Positions 1 to 5,262 of a DNA stretch of 16,775 nt are shown here, one piece after another. Below the pieces are notes generated by a model that did no database searches, was not told the DNA's origin, and was given only the letters and a program-made list of their open reading frames with translations. Position 1 is the stretch's first letter. Each line of letters opens with the position of its first letter. Origin of the DNA: an uncultured Streptomyces sp. (lineage in GTDB: Bacteria > Actinomycetota > Actinomycetes > Streptomycetales > Streptomycetaceae). A program made the translations under genes and the position numbers. The DNA is taken from contig CAMLJW010000061.1 in NCBI GenBank assembly GCA_946480485.1, positions 1-16,775 of the forward strand, in the 5' to 3' direction.

Positions 1-489
1 CCCGGTCTTCGGATGCACCATCAGCGCCTCCGCGTCCCGGGCCCCGTCCGCGTACTTCACGACGTACTGCGTGGCGCGGACCGTCTGGTCCTTCAGCTCT
101 TTCGGCTCGGGCAGCTCGTAGATCCACACATGGGACCACTTGCCGCCCAGGTTGTCCCCTGTGTCACCGACATAGAGGTGACCGTCGGGCCCGATGGAGA
201 CGGCCTCCACGTCTCGGGGGGAGCCCACGCCCGCCATGGTGATCGTCGCGACGGTGTCACCGGTCCGGCTGTCGACGGCGTAGAGGTAGGCACCGTCGTC
301 GCTGTCGTTGTGGGTCCAGTAGATGCCCGGGTGGGCACGGGAGGCGGCGAGCCCGCTGGACTCGGTGATCCTCGGGTCCTTGATCGTGAACCCCTCGTCC
401 CCGTCGTCCCCGTCGGCGGCGAGGGCGGGCGCGCCCAGCGCGATGACGGCGAGCAGGGCTCCGGCGAGGAACGACAGCGAACGGCGCAT
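1..489 (-). CDS. Secreted protein with beta-propeller-like repeats, 3' end outside window
   Basis: The frame is open from an ATG at 489 to the left edge, giving 163 residues with no stop. Residues 1-24 form a Sec signal peptide: MRRS, then a hydrophobic stretch, then an ALA|A cleavage site after residue 24, so the protein is exported. The mature part starts with an acidic linker (DGDDGDEG) and contains ITESSGLAASRAHPGIYWTH and a GPDGHLYVGDTGDN-type segment. These resemble blades of WD40/NHL-like or esterase-like phytase propellers found in secreted actinobacterial proteins. No catalytic residues can be assigned from this part. A GGGG run just before the ATG is a weak ribosome site. The promoter must lie inside or beside the hydrolase fragment at 533-670. 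The reading frame is clear. The fold is inferred and the enzymatic role unknown. Confidence 0.8.
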   Translation of the reverse strand, partial: MRRSLSFLAGALLAVIALGAPALAADGDDGDEGFTIKDPRITESSGLAASRAHPGIYWTHNDSDDGAYLYAVDSRTGDTVATITMAGVGSPRDVEAVSIGPDGHLYVGDTGDNLGGKWSHVWIYELPEPKELKDQTVRATQYVVKYADGARDAEALMVHPKTG

Positions 490-532
490 GCCCCAAGCCT
501 GCCATCCCCGCCACTTCGCGCCACCCCCACCG

Positions 533-670
533 TCGTACGACGTCAATCTCGCCACATACGACCGCACCCACCCGAACGCGGACGGCGAGCACAAGATCGC
601 GGGCACGTTCGCGGGAGCGATGTACCGGGCCTTAGGAGTGGGAGCGCCGTACCAGGCCGAAACCGGCTGA
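533..670 (+). pseudogene. 3' fragment of an SGNH/GDSL hydrolase gene
   Basis: This frame encodes about 45 residues ending in TGA at 668-670. It contains TYDRTHPNADGEHKIAGTFA followed by GAMYRALGVGAPY. The DxxH pair (DRTH) followed by PN and G-E-H-x-I-A is the C-terminal catalytic block of SGNH/GDSL lipases and esterases, where Asp and His complete the triad. Nothing upstream in this frame looks like the rest of the enzyme: the blocks carrying the catalytic Ser, Gly and Asn are missing, and 41 bp before the fragment the divergent secreted-protein gene starts. There is no plausible start codon or ribosome site. A TTA codon, rare in Streptomyces, lies at 632-634. I read it as the tail of a deleted gene. 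The left boundary is approximate. Confidence 0.6.
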
Positions 671-753
671 CCGAATGCGCCGGTCGTGGTCTCCCGGCGC
701 CGCGCCGCCGGGAGACTTGCCTGGAGCGCACTCCACCCCGTTGGCTGAGGACC

Positions 754-1746
754 ATGAGGTACACGCAGCTGGGACGCACAGGACTCAGGGTCAGCCGGAT
801 CGTTCTCGGGACGATGAACTTCGGGCCGCAGACCGACGAAGCCGACAGTCACGCGATCATGGACGCGGCCCTGGACGCGGGGATCAACTACATCGACACG
901 GCCAATGTCTATGGATGGGGCGAGAACAAGGGCCGCACGGAGTCAATCATCGGGAACTGGTTCGCCGAGGGGGGCGGGCGGCGCGACAAGGTCGTGCTCG
1001 CCACCAAGGTGTACGGGAACATGGCCACCGACGGCGACGTCTGGCCCAACCACGACAAGCTGTCGGCGCTCAACATCCGGCGGGCGGTCGACGCCAGCCT
1101 GAAGCGGCTGCAGACCGACTACATCGACATCTACCAGTTCCACCACGTCGACCGCGCCACTCCCTTCGAGGAGATCTGGCAGGCGATCGACGTGCTGGTG
1201 CGGCAGGGAAAGATCCTTTACGTGGGGTCGAGCAACTTCCCCGGCTACAAGATCGCCCAGGCCAATGAGATCGCCGCTCGGCGCGGTGGCACCTTCGGGC
1301 TCGTCAGTGAGCAGTGCCTCTACAACCTCGCCGAGCGCCGAGCCGAGATGGAGGTCGTTCCGGCCGCGCGGGAGTACGGGCTGGGAGTCATCCCCTGGTC
1401 GCCGCTGCACGGCGGGCTCCTGGGCGGCGTCGTCAGGAAGGAGTCCGAGGGCGGTCGCCGGGCGAGTGGCCGGTCCGCCGACGCGCTCGCCAACAGCACC
1501 GTACGCGCCCAGGTCCAGGCGTACGAGGACCTGCTGGACAGTCACGGGATCGAGCCCGGCGAGGCCGCCCTGGCCTGGCTCCTGACCCGTCCTGGCGTCA
1601 CCGGACCGATCGTCGGACCGCGCACCGCCGAGCAGCTCGACTCCGCCGTACGGGCAACCGAGCTGGATCTGTCCGAGGAGCTCCTGGCGTCCCTGGACGA
1701 GATCTTCCCGGGGCCGGGGCCGTCCCCGGAAGCCTTCGCCTGGTAG
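754..1746 (+). CDS. Aldo/keto reductase
   Basis: The protein has 330 residues, normal for a single-domain (beta/alpha)8 aldo/keto reductase that reduces carbonyls with NADPH in the cytoplasm. It opens with MRYTQLGRTGLRVSRIVLGT, typical of the family. The catalytic tetrad is present: Asp48 and Tyr53 in the IDTANVYG motif, Lys85 in ATKVYG and His130 in QFHHVD. C-terminal segments IPWSPLHGGLLGG and GPIVGPRTAEQLDSA match the cofactor-binding region. The start at 754 fits the family N-terminus; the frame stays open far upstream, but that part has no family similarity. A GAGG lies only 3 nt before the ATG, so the ribosome site is weak. The substrate cannot be told from sequence. It stands alone, convergent with the thpR cluster. 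Confidence 0.92.
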   Translation: MRYTQLGRTGLRVSRIVLGTMNFGPQTDEADSHAIMDAALDAGINYIDTANVYGWGENKGRTESIIGNWFAEGGGRRDKVVLATKVYGNMATDGDVWPNHDKLSALNIRRAVDASLKRLQTDYIDIYQFHHVDRATPFEEIWQAIDVLVRQGKILYVGSSNFPGYKIAQANEIAARRGGTFGLVSEQCLYNLAERRAEMEVVPAAREYGLGVIPWSPLHGGLLGGVVRKESEGGRRASGRSADALANSTVRAQVQAYEDLLDSHGIEPGEAALAWLLTRPGVTGPIVGPRTAEQLDSAVRATELDLSEELLASLDEIFPGPGPSPEAFAW

Positions 1747-1783
1747 GAGAGGTGGGGCAGGAGCAGCCGGCACGTCGTGGGTG

Positions 1784-1803
1784 GCCGGGCGCGGCGCCCC
1801 GGC
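1784..1803. terminator. GC-rich hairpin between convergent genes
   Basis: GCCGGG (1784-1789) pairs with CCCGGC (1798-1803) around an 8-nt GC-rich loop. It lies 37 bp after the aldo/keto reductase stop and 16 bp past the stop of the small minus-strand gene, where a two-way terminator would be expected. There is no U-tract on either strand, which is common in actinomycetes. Confidence 0.4.
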
Positions 1804-1819
1804 GATGCCCTGGGCTCGG

Positions 1820-1909
1820 CTACTGTCCGAGCGCCGCCGCCAGCGCCACCACGACGAACATCAGCACGAGCACACCGGCCATGATCCGGTTCCGGGTCTT
1901 CGGGTCCAC
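1820..1909 (-). CDS. Small single-helix membrane protein (29 aa)
   Basis: A GTG at 1909 opens a 29-residue frame ending in TAG at 1820-1822. It starts MDPKTRNRIMAG, positively charged, then has a hydrophobic stretch of about 17 residues (VLVLMFVVVALAAALG), and ends in Gln. This is the layout of a one-helix membrane protein with a cytoplasmic N-terminus. It lies 24 bp after the thpR stop, in the same frame and direction, at the end of the marR-MFS-thpR cluster. I recall short streptomycete proteins of this type annotated as transporter-associated, which would fit the MFS gene nearby, but I cannot confirm membership. No good ribosome site precedes the GTG, so it may be translated by coupling to thpR. 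Confidence 0.55.
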   Translation of the reverse strand: MDPKTRNRIMAGVLVLMFVVVALAAALGQ

Positions 1910-1933
1910 GGCATCGAGCGTAACCGGCCGCTC

Positions 1934-2503
1934 TCAGGCGCCCGCGCCAAGGGCCCACCGGGCGAGCGTCTCGTAGCGGGGCTGCTCGCCCGGCACCCCC
2001 TCCCTGGGCAGACTGCTGCGCACCAGGCACAGCTCGCCCACGGTCCATGTCCGGCCGGCGAGGTCCTCCATCGAGGAGACAAACGGAGCGAGGTCCGCCT
2101 CCTGACGACTGCGGGCCAGCGTGAGGTGCGGCCGGTACCGGCGGTGCTCCGTTGCCAGTACGCCCGCTTTCCTCCCCGCCGCCTCCGCCCGCTCGGCGAG
2201 CAACCGCATGGTCCGTACGTCTCCCGCGGCGCCCACCCACAACGCCCGGCCCCCGAAACGGCCCCCGCCGCGCAGCGACAACGGGAACGGGTCGGTGCGC
2301 CGCGCCACGCGCTCCAGACGCGCCGACAGATCCGGTACGACCTCGTCGGCGACCTCTCCGTAGAAGGCGAGCGTGAAGTGCCAGCTGGGGCGGCCCGTCC
2401 AGCGCAGCGCGCCCGCTTCGGCCGGCTTCCGCAGGGCGGCCACCACCGAGGCCAGTTCACTGGTCACGTCCTCGGGCGGCAGCACGGCGGCAAAGAGTCT
2501 CAT
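1934..2503 (-). CDS. thpR: RNA 2',3'-cyclic phosphodiesterase (LigT/2H family)
   Basis: The protein has 189 residues, the usual length for ThpR. It carries both HxT motifs of the 2H phosphoesterase superfamily: His42-x-Thr44 in WHFTLAFYGE and His126-x-Thr128 in RPHLTLARSR. The N-terminus MRLFAAVLPP is also characteristic. Family members hydrolyse 2',3'-cyclic phosphate RNA ends to 2'-phosphate in the cytoplasm and can ligate tRNA halves in vitro; the physiological role is unsettled. A GGGGAG about 10 nt upstream supports the ATG at 2503. It is 57 bp downstream of the MFS gene on the same strand, so probably co-transcribed. A small membrane-protein frame follows directly after its TGA. Confidence 0.9.
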   Translation of the reverse strand: MRLFAAVLPPEDVTSELASVVAALRKPAEAGALRWTGRPSWHFTLAFYGEVADEVVPDLSARLERVARRTDPFPLSLRGGGRFGGRALWVGAAGDVRTMRLLAERAEAAGRKAGVLATEHRRYRPHLTLARSRQEADLAPFVSSMEDLAGRTWTVGELCLVRSSLPREGVPGEQPRYETLARWALGAGA

Positions 2504-2523
2504 GGGGCCAGTCTCCCCGCTGT

Positions 2524-2557
2524 GCGCCTCACGCCCGAGACAAACCCGGTCAGGCGC
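2524..2557. other. Inverted repeat between MFS gene and thpR
   Basis: GCGCCT (2524-2529) and AGGCGC (2552-2557) flank a 22-nt centre. It fills most of the 57-bp gap between the MFS stop and the thpR start. It could be a weak internal terminator or RNA-processing hairpin that lowers thpR expression relative to the exporter. The stem is short and the loop long, so this is tentative. Confidence 0.25.
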
Positions 2558-2560
2558 GCG

Positions 2561-4021
2561 CTACGCCATGGTCGCCAACTCCCGCTCCCGCTTTCCCTCC
2601 CGCGGGACGAAGCGGATGTGCGGGTGGCCGTGGTGCCAGCCCACCGACAGACGCAGGCCGCCGACGCGGGCGAGGATCAGGCCTACCGTCGCCGCCGCCA
2701 GTGCCGAGACGAGGCCGCCGAGCGCGAAGCCGACACGGGCGCCGAAGGTGTCGGTGACCCAGCCGACGAGGGGAGCCCCCAGCGGCGTACCACCGACGAA
2801 GACCATCATGAACAGGCTCATGACGCGACCGCGCATGGCGGGGTCGGTGGCCAGCTGGACGCTGGAGTTGGCGGTGGTGTTGAGCGTCAGGGCCGCCATA
2901 CCCGTGGGGATCATGAGCAGGGCGAAGAGCCAGTACGACGGGGACAGCGCCGCCGCGGCCTCCAGTACTCCGAACACCACCGCCGAGCCCACCAGGAACC
3001 GCAGACGGACCGAGGCCCGGCGGGCGCAGAGCAGGGCTCCGGTGACCGATCCCACCGCCATCAGCGTGTTGAGCAGGCCGTACGTCCCGGCGCCCGCGTG
3101 GAAGACCTCGTCGGCGAACGCGGTGAGCCAGATCGGGAAGTTGTAGCCGAAGGTGCCGACGAAACCGATGAGCACGATCGGCCAGATCAGCTCCGGCCGG
3201 GCGGCGACATAGCGCAGCCCCTCCCGCAGCTGGCCCTTGCCGGGCGGCACCCGCTCGACCTTGTGCAGCTCGCTCGTGCGCATGAGGAGCAGGCCGATGA
3301 TCGGGGCGAGGAAGGTGAGGCCGTTGATGAGGAAGGCCCAGCCGCTGCCCACGGTCGAGATCAGGACGCCCGCGACGGCGGGGCCGATGAGGCGGGCGGA
3401 GTTGAAGTTGGCCGAGTTGAGGCTGACGGCGTTGCGCACCTGGTCGGGGCCGACCATCTCGGAGACGAAGGTCTGCCGGGTCGGATTGTCGACGACGGTG
3501 ACCATGCCGAGCAGGAACGCGACCAGGTAGACGTGCCACACCTGCACCTGCTCGGAGAGGGTGAGCACGGCGAGCGCGAGCCCGCACAGGCCCAGCGCGC
3601 CCTGGGTGAAGAACAGCATCCGGCGCTTGGGATGGCGGTCGGCGATGACACCGCCGTACAGCCCGAAGAGCAGCATCGGCAGGAACTGCAGCGCGGTCGT
3701 GATACCGACCGCGGCCGAGGAGCCGGTCAGGCTCAGCACCAGCCAGTCCTGGGTGATGCGGGACATCCAGGTGCCGGTGTTGGAGACAATGGCGCCGGTG
3801 GCGAAGAGCCGGTAGTTCCGGATCTTCAGAGAGCTGAACGTCGACGACTTCGCGGACGGCTTCAGCCAGGCTGCCCGGGGCGCGGAAGGCTCCGGGGCGT
3901 CACGGGAATCAGGAGTCGCCTTCGCGGTGCCGGGGGTCGCGTTCGGGGTTTCGGGGGTGGCGTTCGAGGTTTCGGGGATATCCGGTCCCGGGGCGGAATC
4001 TGTTCCGGGTCCCGTACTCAA
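2561..4021 (-). CDS. MFS exporter, EntS/DHA3-like
   Basis: The protein has 486 residues from a TTG start at 4021. The TTG is chosen because AAGGAGGA (4034-4027) sits 5-6 nt upstream and the start falls just after the marR stop. The first 60 residues are hydrophilic, rich in Pro, Thr and Ala, and include a three-unit repeat. The transporter begins near SLKIRNYRLFATGAIVSNTG, followed by about 12 hydrophobic helices. The motif-A loop GGVIADRHPKRRML lies near residues 123-136. NYRLF...WMSRITQDWLVLSLT is typical of the group holding enterobactin-type exporters and multidrug efflux pumps. It should act in the cytoplasmic membrane using the proton gradient. Location 50 bp behind a MarR gene fits a drug or metabolite efflux pump under its control. 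The substrate is unknown. Confidence 0.9.
   Translation of the reverse strand: MSTGPGTDSAPGPDIPETSNATPETPNATPGTAKATPDSRDAPEPSAPRAAWLKPSAKSSTFSSLKIRNYRLFATGAIVSNTGTWMSRITQDWLVLSLTGSSAAVGITTALQFLPMLLFGLYGGVIADRHPKRRMLFFTQGALGLCGLALAVLTLSEQVQVWHVYLVAFLLGMVTVVDNPTRQTFVSEMVGPDQVRNAVSLNSANFNSARLIGPAVAGVLISTVGSGWAFLINGLTFLAPIIGLLLMRTSELHKVERVPPGKGQLREGLRYVAARPELIWPIVLIGFVGTFGYNFPIWLTAFADEVFHAGAGTYGLLNTLMAVGSVTGALLCARRASVRLRFLVGSAVVFGVLEAAAALSPSYWLFALLMIPTGMAALTLNTTANSSVQLATDPAMRGRVMSLFMMVFVGGTPLGAPLVGWVTDTFGARVGFALGGLVSALAAATVGLILARVGGLRLSVGWHHGHPHIRFVPREGKRERELATMA
3915..3977 (-). repeat. 21-bp x 3 tandem repeat inside the MFS N-terminal tail
   Basis: Three adjacent 21-bp units (3915-3935, 3936-3956, 3957-3977) share the plus-strand pattern GTsGCsTTCGnGGTttCGGGG with a few substitutions. 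They encode seven-residue units around NATPE, NATPG and KATPD, at about residues 16-36 of the exporter, before the first helix. The unit length keeps the frame, so copy number can change without breaking the gene. Confidence 0.7.
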
Positions 4022-4026
4022 GGGTT

Positions 4027-4034
4027 TCCTCCTT
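4027..4034 (-). promoter_or_regulatory. Ribosome binding site fixing the TTG start of the MFS gene
   Basis: The minus strand reads AAGGAGGA, a nearly perfect match to the 16S rRNA 3' end, followed by AACCC and TTG at 4021-4019. No ATG or GTG is equally well placed. The longer upstream frame to 4165 would overlap marR and has no such site. Confidence 0.75.
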
Positions 4035-4071
4035 CGGCGGTTGGACCAGGCGGCTGGACCAGGCGGCTGGA

Positions 4072-4509
4072 TTACAGGTGCGCGAGCTTCTCCAGGACGG
4101 GGGCGGCCTCGCGGAGCTTGGCCCACTCGTCCTCGTCGAGGCGGTCGACCAGTTCGGCCAGCCACGCGTTCCGCTTGCGGCGGCTCTCCTCGAGCATCGC
4201 CTCGGCTCGCTCGGTCCGCGCGACGACCTTCTGGCGCCGGTCCTCGGGATGCGGCTCGAGACTGACCAGGCCCTTGGCTTCGAGCAGCGCGACAATGCGG
4301 GTCATCGAGGGCGGCTGCACATGTTCCTTGCGGGCGAGCTCGCCCGGCGTGGCCGTGCCGCAGCGGGCCAGGGTGCCGAGCACCGACATCTCGGTCGGGC
4401 TCAACGACTCGTCGACCCGCTGGTGCTTGAGTCGGCGCGAGAGGCGCATCACGGCGGATCGCAATGAGTTCACGGCGACAGCGTCGCCGCCATGGGTCAG
4501 GTCAACCAT
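4072..4509 (-). CDS. MarR-family transcriptional regulator
   Basis: The protein has 145 residues, typical of MarR dimers. The winged helix spans about residues 36-105: SPTEMSVLGTLARCGTATPG (first helices), ELARKEHVQPPSMTRIVALL (recognition helix region), then EAKGLVSLEPHPEDRRQKVV, whose D-x-R pair is the wing signature. The C-terminal helix (RRKRNAWLAELVDRLDEDEW) supplies the dimer interface. The ATG at 4509 has an AAGGA 4 nt upstream. Such proteins usually repress an adjacent efflux gene and release DNA on binding a small phenolic or antibiotic. Here the MFS gene begins 50 bp downstream on the same strand, so joint control is likely. The ligand cannot be inferred. Confidence 0.9.
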   Translation of the reverse strand: MVDLTHGGDAVAVNSLRSAVMRLSRRLKHQRVDESLSPTEMSVLGTLARCGTATPGELARKEHVQPPSMTRIVALLEAKGLVSLEPHPEDRRQKVVARTERAEAMLEESRRKRNAWLAELVDRLDEDEWAKLREAAPVLEKLAHL

Positions 4510-4514
4510 GTTCC

Positions 4515-4531
4515 TTAGAATAACTCATTAC
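4515..4531 (-). promoter_or_regulatory. Candidate MarR operator / promoter of the marR-MFS cluster
   Basis: Just before the marR ATG is the AT-rich stretch TTAGAATAACTCATTAC (plus strand), very unlike the surrounding DNA. On the minus strand AATGAGTTATT is a near-palindrome matching at 8 of 10 arm positions, similar in size and composition to MarR-family operators. Its position over the start region fits autorepression. This is inferred from composition, symmetry and position only. Confidence 0.45.
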
Positions 4532-4614
4532 CCTCGCTAAAGACCACCGTAGGCCGACCAGTTGTCCGTGACCCCGGCCACGTCCCGTCACCCGTACGAG
4601 GTCCCGTACTCACG

Positions 4615-4731
4615 TCAGACCCGGCGCCGACGGAACATGGTGACGGACGCTGAGCCTTCGTCCACGAGGCCCGTGCGGACCTCGGGATCCTCCGGATCGA
4701 CATCGAGAACACCCTCGTAAGCTGTGCACAT
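4615..4731 (-). CDS. Possible 38-aa small protein divergent from DUF2530 gene
   Basis: An ATG at 4731 on the minus strand overlaps the plus-strand DUF2530 ATG and opens a 38-codon frame ending in TGA at 4615-4617. It begins MCTAYEGVLDVDPEDPEVRT and ends in a basic run (FRRRRV). The acidic, Pro-spaced composition looks protein-like, but several codons end in A or T and no clear ribosome site is present. It fills most of the gap between marR and the DUF2530 gene. I do not recognise it. It may be a chance frame or a remnant of a longer gene. Confidence 0.2.
   Translation of the reverse strand: MCTAYEGVLDVDPEDPEVRTGLVDEGSASVTMFRRRRV
4718..4723 (+). promoter_or_regulatory. -10 box for leaderless DUF2530 mRNA
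   Basis: TAAGCT fits the actinomycete TAnnnT -10 consensus and is followed by 6 nt (GTGCAC) and then the ATG at 4730. That is the distance expected if transcription starts at the A of the ATG. No ribosome site precedes the ATG, which supports leaderless translation. There is no convincing -35 box at normal spacing. Confidence 0.4.
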
Positions 4732-5080
4732 GGCGAAGTGGACCCCCAAGCACGAGGCACCGGAACCCCTTGAGGGTCCCGTGGTCGCCACCATCACGGG
4801 CGGCACGATCCTCTGGTTCGTCCTCTTCGTGGCGCAGCTTCCCTTCTACGGCTGGTTCGACGACCACGATCGTCTGTGGTGGCTGTGGACCTGCCTGGCC
4901 GGGGCCGGTCTCGGCCTGATCGGCATCTGGTACGTACGGAAGCGGGACGTGGCGATCAAGAGGGACGCGGCGGCGAAGGCGGCCACCCCGGACAGCGACT
5001 CGGACGGCACCCCGGACGACGCCCCGGACGACGCCCCGGCGACGCCACGGACAGAGCCTCGGGAACGGCCCCGGAGATGA
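4730..5080 (+). CDS. DUF2530 membrane protein
   Basis: The protein has 116 residues. After the short N-terminus MAKWTPKHEAPEPLEGP come two hydrophobic helices, about residues 19-40 (ATITGGTILWFVLFVAQLPF) and 49-69 (LWWLWTCLAGAGLGLIGIWY). They are joined by a short loop with FDDHDR, and a basic stretch follows (VRKRDVAIKRD). This is the layout of DUF2530, a small actinobacterial inner-membrane family of unknown function. The C-terminal 40 residues are disordered and acidic, with a short repeat (PDDAPDDAPA). A GTG two codons upstream (4724) is an alternative start; the ATG is preferred because of the upstream -10 box. It stands alone, followed by the P-type ATPase on the same strand 182 bp later. 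Confidence 0.85.
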   Translation: MAKWTPKHEAPEPLEGPVVATITGGTILWFVLFVAQLPFYGWFDDHDRLWWLWTCLAGAGLGLIGIWYVRKRDVAIKRDAAAKAATPDSDSDGTPDDAPDDAPATPRTEPRERPRR

Positions 5081-5249
5081 CGACCCCGGTCACCGAGTGC
5101 AGGCACCCCGAACCGGTCACCGGACGACGTCAGGTGCTGCACGACCGCTTCCGCCCGGCTTCGAGCCACGGCATCTTCCCCTATCACTCCTCGTCCCACC
5201 CTGGTCGGATCTTTGCCGCACTCGGCATGTGAAGCCCTGTATCCCCCCG

Positions 5250-5255
5250 TACCGT
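5250..5255 (+). promoter_or_regulatory. -10 box for leaderless P-type ATPase mRNA
   Basis: TACCGT matches TAnnnT and lies 7 nt before the ATG at 5263. No ribosome site is visible before this ATG. The geometry equals that seen before the DUF2530 and DUF2771 genes. The rest of the 182-bp gap holds no gene; a 10-bp direct repeat CCGGTCACCG occurs at 5086-5095 and 5113-5122. Confidence 0.35.
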
Positions 5256-5262
5256 CGACTGC

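Noticed and set aside
1781..4540. 919-codon plus-strand open frame
   Set aside because: It lies antisense to thpR, the MFS gene and marR, has no ribosome site, no domain, and the composition expected from high-GC shadow frames.
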